Positions 8,038 through 14,970 of a DNA stretch of 15,609 nt are shown here, piece by piece. The stretch spans positions 2,655 to 18,263 of the forward strand of contig DFHL01000090.1 in the NCBI GenBank assembly GCA_002371315.1, in the 5' to 3' direction. Each line of letters starts with the position of its first letter. The first letter of the stretch is position 1. This stretch comes from Bacteroidales bacterium UBA3724. GTDB lineage: Bacteria; Bacteroidota; Bacteroidia; Bacteroidales; P3. The translations under genes were made by a program, and so were the position numbers. The notes below the pieces were generated by a model. It did no database searches. It was not told where the DNA came from and worked only from the letters and a program-made list of their open reading frames with translations.

Positions 8038-8174
8038 GAAGTTAAAATGGAAGTTAAAGTGGAAATTAAAGTGGAAGTTAAAATGGACAATACGTTTGTC
8101 TACAATTAACAATGATAAGTAAAAATGGAAGTTAAAGTGGGAGTTAAAATAGACAATACGTTTGTCTACAATAT
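8038..8174. repeat. 12-bp tandem repeats in two blocks, each with a shared 21-bp tail
   Basis: Block 1 has four 12-mers of the form GAARTTAAARTG at 8038-8085; block 2 has two, at 8128-8151. Each block is followed by the same 21-bp sequence (8086-8106 and 8152-8172), which itself contains a small palindrome with GACAA / TTGTC arms. The unit length is a multiple of three, so the plus strand reads (E-V-K-V)n, but no promoter or domain supports translation. Confidence 0.85.
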
Positions 8175-8206
8175 TGTCGCAAAATGTATTGTACACTTTA
8201 ACTCCC
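8139..8206. repeat. 68-bp imperfect palindrome
   Basis: The arms run from GGGAGTTAAA (8139) to TTTAACTCCC (ending 8206), with almost no loop. Pairing base by base, 27 of 34 positions are Watson-Crick, one is G-T, and six mismatch (8149, 8151, 8152, 8164, 8165, 8167). It begins inside the second 12-bp repeat block and takes in the second shared tail, so the tandem repeat and an inverted copy of itself are fused. Confidence 0.8.
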
Positions 8207-8389
8207 TTTTATTATTCTCCCCTTTATTTTTCAATTATCGTTGTACTTTATTTTTATTGTTGCATAAGCAATTCTCATTAGGGAATAAATACTTGTGTGA
8301 TGCCCTCTTTTTTTGGAGACCACCTCACTATGCGGCCGCGAATGGCCGTGAAAAAAGCATTCTGCGGGACAAAAAAACAGCAATAAGGA
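8207..8389. other. Non-coding spacer, no gene seen
   Basis: AT-rich spacer without a convincing ORF, promoter or RNA gene. It contains a small CGGCC/GGCCG hairpin (8333-8348) without a T-run and GGAGACCACCT at 8315-8325, which resembles GGCGACCACCT at 12451-12461. Confidence 0.5.
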
Positions 8390-8417
8390 TTTCAACTTTC
8401 AACTCTCAACTTTCAAC
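8390..8417 (-). repeat. Four heptamer repeats abutting the stop codon of the barrel protein gene
   Basis: On the minus strand this is GTTGAAA, GTTGAGA, GTTGAAA, GTTGAAA (28 bp, gap-free). Its first base is the last base of the TAG stop codon (8417-8419). It mirrors the heptamers over the gltX stop. Confidence 0.85.
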
Positions 8418-9199
8418 TACCTATTGATCGGCAGCTGGTAACCAACTGCCAGCATAAAAGCATTGTTGGTGCCGGTATAGGCATTGCGGTCCTTGGGTTT
8501 GGTGTTATTCTGCGAGTTGTCGTTCTGGTTATTCTGATTCTGCGTTTGGTCAAAAGGAGCAAGCACATCTTCCTTTTTCATCAGCGCGATGAAACCGTGG
8601 TCCATATAGAGGTCAAAGGTAAAGTTATGCCACTGGTAGCCAACGCCAAGGATGAGGCCAACATCGAAACGGCGCAGGTTTTTGAATGAGCTGCGGTCGT
8701 CTTTTGAGCCAGTGACAAAAGTGTCATAGTTGTTCGAAGCCTGCGGCATACCTGGTGTCACCTGACGATCCAGCAATTGACCCAAGAGGCCTACACTGAC
8801 CGTAGGGCCGAGGAAGAAATTGACATAGTTGCCAGCAGGAAGTTGCGGAATCTCATATTTAAATCCTGCAATAACAGGGATTTGTGCATACCAGTTATGG
8901 AAGAATCCCTGACGGATGGAAAGCATATTGACGAAGACCTGCTGGAAGTTGGTACCGCGACGTGTGATATTGAGGCCAGTTTGAAGATAGATGTTTTCTG
9001 CCCAAGGATTTTTCCATTCGGTGAACATATAGTCTACGTAACCGCCAATACTAAAGCCCAAAATAGGCGTATGCGTCAGCAGGTCGTCGGCGACATAAGA
9101 GGCACCATTGGCAAGGCGAAAGCCATAATCAACAAACTGGGCCTTTACAGGAATCTGCAACAGGAAGGCAAAAGCCAATAGGGTCAATATCTTCTTCAT
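8417..9199 (-). CDS. Outer-membrane beta-barrel protein (porin-family, OMP_b-brl_2-like)
   Basis: A 260-residue exported protein with a signal peptide (MKKILTLLAFAFLLQIPVKA, cleavage predicted before QFVDYG) and alternating amphipathic strands such as IYLQTGLNITRRGTNF, YAQIPVIAGFKYEI, YVNFFLGPTVSVGLLG, FDVGLILGVGYQW and NAFMLAVGYQLPI. The layout fits the roughly 8-10-strand barrels annotated as 'porin family' or 'outer membrane beta-barrel' in Bacteroidales. The cargo or function is unknown. A surface loop or periplasmic turn at about 218-237 is rich in Asn and Gln (TQNQNNQNDNSQNNT), a low-complexity stretch likely to vary between strains. The gene has its own -7 box 75 bp upstream, stands alone, and its stop codon is joined to a heptamer repeat. 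Confidence 0.85.
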   Translation of the reverse strand: MKKILTLLAFAFLLQIPVKAQFVDYGFRLANGASYVADDLLTHTPILGFSIGGYVDYMFTEWKNPWAENIYLQTGLNITRRGTNFQQVFVNMLSIRQGFFHNWYAQIPVIAGFKYEIPQLPAGNYVNFFLGPTVSVGLLGQLLDRQVTPGMPQASNNYDTFVTGSKDDRSSFKNLRRFDVGLILGVGYQWHNFTFDLYMDHGFIALMKKEDVLAPFDQTQNQNNQNDNSQNNTKPKDRNAYTGTNNAFMLAVGYQLPINR

Positions 9200-9274
9200 C
9201 TGATAATGCTATTTATTCTTTAGTTAATTAATATACAAAATCTTGGACTGTTTTCAGCCCAACATATCGAACTA

Positions 9275-9282
9275 CAAAGATA
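9275..9282 (-). promoter_or_regulatory. -7 box of the barrel protein gene
   Basis: TATCTTTG on the minus strand is a perfect Bacteroidota -7 element. No TTTG is seen at the expected -33 distance, so the assignment rests on the -7 box and on its position about 75 bp before the ATG. Confidence 0.55.
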
Positions 9283-9486
9283 CAAAAAAACATTAAATCT
9301 TCGTGAATTTTTGAAAAAAAAGTGCGTTTCCTGAAAGAACCTGTCATTTATATTTAATCCACTGTTCTACTTTTTTATTCAAGCACCACCCCGCATCCTA
9401 TGACCATTGTAACATATTATTTCTAATGATTATGCTTGTTCTGTTAAAATCGCACACAACAAAATTTTTATAAAAAAACATTATAT

Positions 9487-9520
9487 GCAAAATAAGCAAA
9501 TATTTTTTTGCTTAATTTGC
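9487..9520. repeat. Upstream 34-bp palindrome of the ATPase control region
   Basis: The 14-bp arms GCAAAATAAGCAAA (9487-9500) and TTTGCTTAATTTGC (9507-9520) pair with one mismatch around a 6-bp centre. The inner 22 bp (9493-9514) have the same arms, TAAGCAAA / TTTGCTTA, and the same spacing as the palindrome at 9628-9649. Confidence 0.8.
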
Positions 9521-9627
9521 CAAGGCAGCATATCACACTATATTTCAATATTATATATAGGAAAAATAAGAAAACAAGCATCAATAATTCCTGAATTTTG
9601 ACGCATATTTTACCCTTTTATCCAAAC

Positions 9628-9649
9628 TAAGCAAATATTATTTTGCTTA
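9628..9649. promoter_or_regulatory. 22-bp palindrome overlapping the ATPase promoter, operator candidate
   Basis: The 8-bp arms TAAGCAAA (9628-9635) and TTTGCTTA (9642-9649) are separated by 6 bp. The right arm supplies the -33 TTTG of the ATPase promoter, so a protein bound here would compete with RNA polymerase. The centre lies 135 bp from that of the upstream palindrome. Confidence 0.6.
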
Positions 9650-9672
9650 AATGGGAAAATTATGTAATCTTG
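9642..9672 (+). promoter_or_regulatory. Promoter of the AAA ATPase gene
   Basis: TTTG (9642-9645), 19 nt, then TAATCTTG (9665-9672), one mismatch from TAnnTTTG. This predicts a start near 9679 and a leader of only about 20 nt before the ATG at 9701. Confidence 0.65.
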
Positions 9673-9700
9673 CATTTTGAAAACAAAACGATAAACCGTT

Positions 9701-11164
9701 ATGATTTCTAACGAAAATATTGAAAAACATATAATTGCAAGATTACAGATTGACAATCCGTGGTGGCAGACAGGCGAAATATTGCCCGATTATCAGCGGA
9801 TGACACCACGTTCCTATCTGGACATCTTCTTTTCGTTAGTGAAAAACCACAAGGTGCATCGGGCGCAAATACTGATGGGACCGCGTCGTGTGGGGAAAAC
9901 AGTTATGATTTTCCATACAATCCAACGCCTGATAGACGAAGGTGTGAACCCGAAAAACATCGTTTTTGTATCGATCGAAACGCCAATATATAACGGTGTA
10001 GACCTCGAAAGGCTGCTCTATCTTGCGATGCAGGCCAATGGCAACAGCGGCTGGATGGGCAACGAATGCTTCGTATTCTTCGATGAGGTGCAGTACTTGA
10101 AAGACTGGGAAGTGCACCTCAAGTCGCTTTTCGACACATATCACAACGTCCGCTTTGTGGCATCGTGCAGTGCCGCCGCAGCCCTCAAAAAGAGCAGCAA
10201 CGAGAGCGGCGCCGGCCGCTTCAGCGACTTCAGCCTTCCGCCGCTGACCTTCTACGAATACATCCGGCTGCGCAGCGAGGAACATCTGCTGCAGGAATCG
10301 TCAATACAGTGGAACGGCCACAGGACCCATTGTTTCGAAGCCACCGACATCAAATTGCTGAACAAGACATTTATAGACTATATCAACTATGGCGGCTATC
10401 CCGAAGTGGCATTCAACCTGCACGACCAGGCCGACCCGCGCCAATACATCCGCCACGACATCATCGACAAGGTGCTGCTGCACGACCTGCCCAGCCTCTA
10501 CGGCATATCGGACGTGCAAGAGCTGAACTCGCTTTTCACGCAGATAGCCTACAATTCGGCGGGCGAGTTCTCGTACGAAAGTCTGGCCACAAATTCGGGC
10601 GTGAACAAAGAGACGCTGCGCAAGTACGTGCAGTACCTCGAGGCGGCATTCCTTATCAAGGTGATCCGTCGCACCGACGATATGGGTAAACGCTACCAGC
10701 GCGACCACAGCTTCAAAATCTACCTGACCAACCCGTCGCTGCGTTGCGTTCTTTTCCAGCCTATCGAGCAGAGCGACGCAGAGATTGGCGCAATGGTCGA
10801 GACAGCCATCTATGCCCAGTGGATACCACGCTTGGGGGCCGACATCGCCTACGCCAGCTGGCGGCAAGGCAAGAAGGCAATGGGCGAGGTGGACATCGTC
10901 GGCGTGAATATGGGGCGTATGAAGCCCGACTGGGCTGTCGAACTGAAATGGAGCGACCGCTATTACGAGAATCCCGACGAATTGAGCTCGCTCCGCGCCT
11001 TTATGCAGAAGAACGGCCTTTCGCAGGCCCTGGTCACCACGATGACGCAAAGCGGACTGAAGAGCCTGCCCTGGGGCAACCTGCAGTTTATGCCCTCGGC
11101 CTGCTACGCCTACATCGTGGGCCGCAACACCCTCAACCGTACCCGCGACGTAATGGGATTGTAA
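9701..11164 (+). CDS. AAA ATPase with DUF4143 and nuclease-like C-terminus
   Basis: A 487-residue cytoplasmic ATPase of the AAA_14/DUF4143 class. Walker A is GPRRVGKT (60-67, Lys66), Walker B is FVFFDEV (124-130, Asp128-Glu129), and an AGRF motif at 171-174 precedes the PPLTFYEY segment. The sensor-1 strand ends in SCSAAA (155-160) where the family usually has a TGSS-type sequence. Residues about 280-320 look like a winged-helix segment (SYESLATNSGVNKETLRKYVQYLE). The C-terminus carries Glu367, GEVDIV (395-400, Asp398) and VELKW (413-417, Glu414-x-Lys416), the acidic/Lys spacing of a PD-(D/E)xK-like fold; whether it cleaves DNA is unknown. Such genes are abundant, often multicopy and mobile in Bacteroidales, without an agreed function. 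It stands alone with its own promoter. Confidence 0.88.
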   Translation: MISNENIEKHIIARLQIDNPWWQTGEILPDYQRMTPRSYLDIFFSLVKNHKVHRAQILMGPRRVGKTVMIFHTIQRLIDEGVNPKNIVFVSIETPIYNGVDLERLLYLAMQANGNSGWMGNECFVFFDEVQYLKDWEVHLKSLFDTYHNVRFVASCSAAAALKKSSNESGAGRFSDFSLPPLTFYEYIRLRSEEHLLQESSIQWNGHRTHCFEATDIKLLNKTFIDYINYGGYPEVAFNLHDQADPRQYIRHDIIDKVLLHDLPSLYGISDVQELNSLFTQIAYNSAGEFSYESLATNSGVNKETLRKYVQYLEAAFLIKVIRRTDDMGKRYQRDHSFKIYLTNPSLRCVLFQPIEQSDAEIGAMVETAIYAQWIPRLGADIAYASWRQGKKAMGEVDIVGVNMGRMKPDWAVELKWSDRYYENPDELSSLRAFMQKNGLSQALVTTMTQSGLKSLPWGNLQFMPSACYAYIVGRNTLNRTRDVMGL

Positions 11165-11213
11165 TTGTCCGAACAGCAAGCGTATCGTGTCTCTGTGCGT
11201 TCCCAGATGTTTT

Positions 11214-11229
11214 TTTTGCAATTGCAAAA
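11214..11229. promoter_or_regulatory. Perfect 16-bp palindrome before the sigma factor gene
   Basis: TTTTGCAATTGCAAAA is a perfect dyad, 118 bp upstream of the sigma factor ATG and 50 bp after the ATPase stop. It could be a regulator site or supply a -33 TTTG (11215-11218); no good -7 box lies at the right distance. It shares TTTTGC/GCAAAA words with the ATPase palindromes. Confidence 0.4.
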
Positions 11230-11346
11230 TAATCTTCTACCGTGGTGTAGTTTTTCGGACAGAATCGCGTCTAATGGGCAAAATTGGTTTAAATCCGAAA
11301 CACCCATTGAGGCAACTCCTTGGGATTAACGTGTAAATACAAAACA

Positions 11347-11832
11347 ATGAAAAACAAAGAAGAAAAAGAACGAGCCTTTGAACAACTCGTCGAACGGCAG
11401 CGGCAGACAATCTATTCGGTTTGCTATCTCTTCGCCAACGAGCGGCAAGAGGCCGACGACCTGGCACAAGAGGTGCTTATCCGGCTGTGGCAAGGGTTCG
11501 ACAGCTTTAGAGGACAAAGCTCGGAGAAGACGTGGGTGTACCGCGTGGCGCTGAACACCTGCATCAGTGCCGACCGCCATTCGCGTCGCCGACCCGACAG
11601 CAACCCCCTCGATGTCGATGTGGACCTTTTTGCCGACGAGGAGCAATGCCCGGCAGCCTCGCGCCTGCACCGTCGCATCGGCAAGCTCCACCCCTTCGAC
11701 CGCGCGCTGATACTGCTGTGGCTCGAGGATTTGCCCTACGACGAGATTGCAGCCATAATGGGCATCAGCGTCGACAATGTAAGCGTACGACTGGTCCGCA
11801 TTCGCGAAAAACTCAAAAAAATAACCGATTAA
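11347..11832 (+). CDS. ECF-type RNA polymerase sigma factor
   Basis: A 161-residue sigma factor with only regions 2 and 4. Region 2 spans about 8-75 (FEQLVERQRQTIYSVCYLFAN, then EADDLAQEVLIRLWQGFDSFRG and the promoter-melting TWVYRVALNTCIS); a short acidic linker follows; region 4 spans about 105-158, with the helix-turn-helix LPYDEIAAIMGISVDNVSVRLVRIREKLK. Length and layout are those of ECF sigma factors, which direct RNA polymerase to a small stress or envelope regulon. The ATG at 11347 is preferred to the TTG at 11320, which would add nine unrelated residues. A membrane protein starts 12 bp after the stop, the usual position of an anti-sigma factor. The linker and region 2 show no fused sensory domain. 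Confidence 0.92.
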   Translation: MKNKEEKERAFEQLVERQRQTIYSVCYLFANERQEADDLAQEVLIRLWQGFDSFRGQSSEKTWVYRVALNTCISADRHSRRRPDSNPLDVDVDLFADEEQCPAASRLHRRIGKLHPFDRALILLWLEDLPYDEIAAIMGISVDNVSVRLVRIREKLKKITD

Positions 11833-11844
11833 ATCACTTGCAAA

Positions 11845-12426
11845 ATGGAAAACAATTTGGACATCAAGCAGGAACTGCAACAGGAACTCTGCGGCCTGCA
11901 ACAGCATATAGAACATCACAGCACATTCCACAGCGACGTATGGCGGCGTGCCGTCGAACGCCACGCAAGGCATCTCTTTAACCGTAACCTATTCTACAGC
12001 ATCGTCTTGGCTGTGGGAGCTGCGTTTGTCACGTTCCTGCATTTCGCGGAAGGCATACTCGACCTGTGGCTGGTTGTGGCTTTCGATTTTTTAATGGCAC
12101 TGATTATAGTTTCTGGTATTCTGACCACATTCAACCTTATACGTCCACTTACGGGCAGTCGCGACGGGCTGCAGACATTGCGCGAGACGGTGAACAACTG
12201 CACTGACAGCAGCCGGCGCGGAAACCGCATAATTCAAATCCTGGGCGGAATACTTATCGTTGCAATTATTGTCTATCAATTCAACCGAAGCACCTTCGAC
12301 GGCCTCATCACGTTGTTTAGCACTGTCCCGACTGGTCTGTTGGTCGGCTTCCTTGTCAACAAACGCGAGAAAAAGAAATACCGCGAACTTGCCGACGAGG
12401 TGGACGAACTGCTGAAAGAAGAATAG
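11845..12426 (+). CDS. Four-helix membrane protein, candidate anti-sigma partner
   Basis: A 193-residue protein with no recognised domain. Residues 1-45 are polar and helical (HIEHHSTFHSDVWRRAVERHARHLF). Hydrophobic helices lie at about 49-67, 72-98, 129-147 and 152-172, and a charged tail (KREKKKYRELADEVDELLKEE) ends the protein, so both termini are predicted to be cytoplasmic. It starts 12 bp after the ECF sigma gene, so the two are almost certainly cotranscribed. That arrangement and the membrane topology suggest an anti-sigma factor that holds the sigma factor at the membrane. It lacks the HxxxCxxC zinc motif of ZAS proteins and the long periplasmic domain of FecR or RseA. The assignment is by context only. 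Confidence 0.7.
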   Translation: MENNLDIKQELQQELCGLQQHIEHHSTFHSDVWRRAVERHARHLFNRNLFYSIVLAVGAAFVTFLHFAEGILDLWLVVAFDFLMALIIVSGILTTFNLIRPLTGSRDGLQTLRETVNNCTDSSRRGNRIIQILGGILIVAIIVYQFNRSTFDGLITLFSTVPTGLLVGFLVNKREKKKYRELADEVDELLKEE

Positions 12427-12430
12427 GAAA

Positions 12431-12522
12431 CTCTAAAGATTTTTTCTACAGGCGACCACCTATAATTAATTTAAACGGCGAACTGTTCGAATTAAACGAA
12501 TTTTTAGAGGTGACCTATAAAT
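12431..12522. repeat. Imperfect inverted repeat with duplicated motif
   Basis: CTCTAAA (12431-12437) is inverted as TTTAGAG (12503-12509), enclosing a small TTCG/CGAA stem (12486-12489 with 12497-12500). GACCACCTATAATTAAT (12454-12470) is loosely repeated as GACCTATAAATAAT (12512-12525). It may be a remnant of a small dispersed element, but the match is modest. Confidence 0.35.
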
Positions 12523-12523
12523 A

Positions 12524-12555
12524 ATCCAACAGCTGCCCCAAGGCAGCTGTTGGAT
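12524..12555. terminator. Bidirectional hairpin between convergent genes
   Basis: A perfect 14-bp stem (arms 12524-12537 and 12542-12555, core CCAACAGCTGCC / GGCAGCTGTTGG) with a 4-nt loop sits between the convergent sigma/membrane-protein unit and the DPP IV gene. Flanking T-runs are weak on the plus side (ATATTCTCTT) and AT-rich on the minus side. Confidence 0.75.
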
Positions 12556-12589
12556 ATTCTCTTCAAACCACCCCTACCCCCTTATGCCG

Positions 12590-14827
12590 TCACAGCTTGC
12601 GCTCGATGAAATCGGTCATCAGCTTGTAGAGGTTCAGGCGCGTGTTGCCGCCATAGATGCTATGGTTCTTGTTAGGATAGACGCGCATCTCAAACTGCTT
12701 GTCGGCCTTCTCGAGGGCGGTGGCCATATCGAGGGCGTTCTGGAAATGGACGTTGTCGTCGCCCGTGCCGTGCACCAGCAAGTAGTTGCCTTTCAGGCGG
12801 TCGGCGAAATTTAGTGGCGAGTTGTTGTCGTATCCGTCAGGATTCTCCTGCGGACGCTGCAGGAAACGCTCGGTATAGATGTTGTCGTAGTAGCGCCAGG
12901 TGGTGACGGGAGCCACAGCGATGGCGCTCTTGAAGACATCGTTGCCCTTCAGGATGCACAGCGACGACAGGTAGCCGCCGAAGCTCCATCCGAAGATGCC
13001 GATGCGGTTCTCGTCAATCCAAGGCTTGCGGCCGAACCACTTGGCAGCGGCAATGGCGTCGACGCACTCATAGTGGCCCAGGTTGCGATAGGTCATCTTC
13101 TTCCATTCGGCCCCACGGCCACCGGTGCCGCGGCCGTCGAAGCAGGCCACCACATAGCCCTTCTGGGCCAGCATACGGAACCAGTTGTAGTCGCTCCAGC
13201 CATAGGCGTTGGTAACCTGCTGGTTGCCGGGACCGCCATAGACGTAGAAGAAGAGCGGATACTGCTTGCTGCTGTCGAAGTCGGCGGGCTTGATGATGTA
13301 GTAGTTCAGCTCCACTCCCTCGTCGGTCGTGAGGGTGCCGAACTCCTTGCGCTCGCGGCCGTATTCCGAAAGGCGTGCCTGCAGAGCGGCGTTGTCCTGC
13401 AGCACCTTGATGATCTTGCCCTTGCTGTCGTGCAGCGTATAGCGCGGAGCGCAGTTGGCGCTGCTGAAGGTGCAGATGTAGTATTTGCAGCCATTGCTGA
13501 AAGTGGCGTTATAGGTGCCGAGGATATACTTGCCGTCGCGGATGCCGTCGGCGCCGTAGCCGGCGTTCTGCTTGTCCTTGGCGTCATAGTTCAGGCATTC
13601 CATCTTCTTGCCTTTGAAATCAACCACATACAAGTCCGTATTGATTGCGCCGCTTGTATGGCTGCGGAAATAAATCCTCTGGTTCTTCTCGTCGATGCCG
13701 CAGATATTGACCACATCGAAGTCGCCCGTCGTAATCTGGCGGACCAGCTGGCCGTCCATACCGTACAGATAGATATGGTTGTATCCGTCCTTCTCGCTGG
13801 TGATAAGGAACGACTTGCCGTCGCTGAGGAAACGCCACGTGTCGGGCACATCGACATAGGCCTTGTCCTCTTCGGTGTAGAGCGGGCGGATCTTGCCCGT
13901 AGTGGCGTTGGCCGTCAGCAGTTCCATTTTGTTCTGCAGGCGGTTCATACGCATAAATGCCAAGATGTTAGGGTCCTTGGTCCACTGCATACGCGGCAGG
14001 TACTGGTCGTTCTCGCTGCCCGTGTTGAGGCGCATCGACTGGTTGTCGGCCAGACTGTATATGTATATGTCAACCACCGAGTTGTCCTCGCCGGCCTTGG
14101 GGTACTTGTAGTTGTAGTTCTCGGGATAGAGGCCTCCCCAGGTCTGCATCGTGAACTCGCGCACCTTGCTCTCGTCGAAGCGGTAGTAGGCGATGCGCTT
14201 CGAGTCGGGGCTCCAGTAGAAGCCCTGCGTGATGGCAAACTCCTCCTCATAGACCCAGTCGGTGGTGCCGTTGATGATGGCATTGAGACGGCCGTCGGTC
14301 GTGATCTGGTGCTCCTCATACGAATCCAAGTCCATATAGTACAGATTGTTGTCGCGCACGTAGGCCACCTTCGTACCGTCGGGGCTCAGGGTCGTCAGGC
14401 GCTGCTTGCCCTCGTTGCTGATTTTGGCAAAAGTGCCGTCGGCGACATTATAAATATAGTAGTCCGACACGCCGCTGTGGCGATAGATGGGCTCAAAACC
14501 GCTGCTGAGCAGTATCTTCTGCTCGTCGGCCGAAAACTCATAGCCCTCGATCGGGGGCAGCGGTTTGGCCTTCTTGGCCATAGCTGCACCGCCGAAGTTG
14601 CACACCAGGCCTTCGCTTTCGCCCGTCTTGTACGAATACTTCTCGATGCCCGTGCGCGTCAGCACGCAGTAGTGCTCGCCGTCCTGCATCGAGCGGATGC
14701 TCTGTATGCCGCGCGGCGCAAAGGTGCCTTTGGCCCAAATGTCTTCGAGAGTTATCTGTTTTGTCGGCTGGGCGACGATGCAATTTATTGCTGCAAACAT
14801 TGAAAGTAAAAGGGTTATACGTTTCAT
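12590..14827 (-). CDS. Dipeptidyl peptidase IV (S9 family), secreted
   Basis: A 745-residue serine peptidase that removes X-Pro or X-Ala dipeptides from peptide N-termini in the periplasm or at the cell surface. A signal peptide (MKRITLLLSMFAAINCIVAQ) is followed by the eight-bladed propeller domain (about 30-490), with the substrate N-terminus-binding DWVYEEEF at 190-197 (Glu195-Glu196 aligning with the human Glu205/206 pair), then the alpha/beta-hydrolase domain: YGGPGNQ (Tyr530), nucleophile Ser615 in GWSFGG, Asp690 in HGTGDDNVHF and His722 in NKNHSIYG. Every active-site element is present and the length is normal. In Bacteroidales, DPP IV feeds peptide use and can complement amino-acid fermentation; the lysine-fermentation gene at the left edge fits that lifestyle (inference). 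It has its own -7 box. Confidence 0.95.
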   Translation of the reverse strand: MKRITLLLSMFAAINCIVAQPTKQITLEDIWAKGTFAPRGIQSIRSMQDGEHYCVLTRTGIEKYSYKTGESEGLVCNFGGAAMAKKAKPLPPIEGYEFSADEQKILLSSGFEPIYRHSGVSDYYIYNVADGTFAKISNEGKQRLTTLSPDGTKVAYVRDNNLYYMDLDSYEEHQITTDGRLNAIINGTTDWVYEEEFAITQGFYWSPDSKRIAYYRFDESKVREFTMQTWGGLYPENYNYKYPKAGEDNSVVDIYIYSLADNQSMRLNTGSENDQYLPRMQWTKDPNILAFMRMNRLQNKMELLTANATTGKIRPLYTEEDKAYVDVPDTWRFLSDGKSFLITSEKDGYNHIYLYGMDGQLVRQITTGDFDVVNICGIDEKNQRIYFRSHTSGAINTDLYVVDFKGKKMECLNYDAKDKQNAGYGADGIRDGKYILGTYNATFSNGCKYYICTFSSANCAPRYTLHDSKGKIIKVLQDNAALQARLSEYGRERKEFGTLTTDEGVELNYYIIKPADFDSSKQYPLFFYVYGGPGNQQVTNAYGWSDYNWFRMLAQKGYVVACFDGRGTGGRGAEWKKMTYRNLGHYECVDAIAAAKWFGRKPWIDENRIGIFGWSFGGYLSSLCILKGNDVFKSAIAVAPVTTWRYYDNIYTERFLQRPQENPDGYDNNSPLNFADRLKGNYLLVHGTGDDNVHFQNALDMATALEKADKQFEMRVYPNKNHSIYGGNTRLNLYKLMTDFIERKL

Positions 14828-14858
14828 ATCCTGTTTTATTATATTTCAATCGGGACTG

Positions 14859-14866
14859 CAAATTTA
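14859..14866 (-). promoter_or_regulatory. -7 box of the DPP IV gene
   Basis: TAAATTTG on the minus strand matches TAnnTTTG and lies 31 nt before the ATG. No TTTG is seen at the -33 distance, so confidence is moderate. Confidence 0.5.
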
Positions 14867-14942
14867 CATATTTTTTTCGTTTCCCGGAATGTCGGACAAA
14901 AAATATGTCGCAAATCAAATTGTGTTCTCGAGGTTGCCATAC

Positions 14943-14966
14943 AAAAAAAGCAACCGTCGCGGTTGC
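14943..14966 (-). terminator. Intrinsic terminator of tRNA-Ser
   Basis: On the minus strand GCAACCG-CGA-CGGTTGC (14950-14966) is followed by seven Ts (14943-14949). It begins four bases after the encoded CCA end of the tRNA. Confidence 0.9.
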
Positions 14967-14970
14967 TTTT

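Larger units (their letters stand above)
9283..9700. other. AT-rich intergenic region, no gene seen
   Basis: About 420 bp of AT-rich DNA between the divergent barrel-protein and ATPase genes. No ORF longer than a few codons with a plausible start was found. It holds two related palindromes (9487-9520 and 9628-9649) and the ATPase promoter, described separately. Confidence 0.6.

Noticed and set aside
8125..8427. 100-codon plus-strand frame starting MEVKVGVK
   Set aside because: The start lies in the 12-bp repeat and palindrome; no promoter and no domain, and it overlaps the end of the barrel protein gene.
11311..11334. ECF-type autoregulatory promoter (GGCAAC, 13 nt, CGTGT) before the sigma gene
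   Set aside because: The spacing is several bases shorter than the usual 15-17 and the boxes are partial matches; it may be chance.
13073..14803. 576-codon plus-strand open frame
   Set aside because: It is antisense to the complete DPP IV gene, whose catalytic and propeller motifs are all present; the mirror frame is Val/Ala-rich with no domain and is typical of GC-rich antisense.
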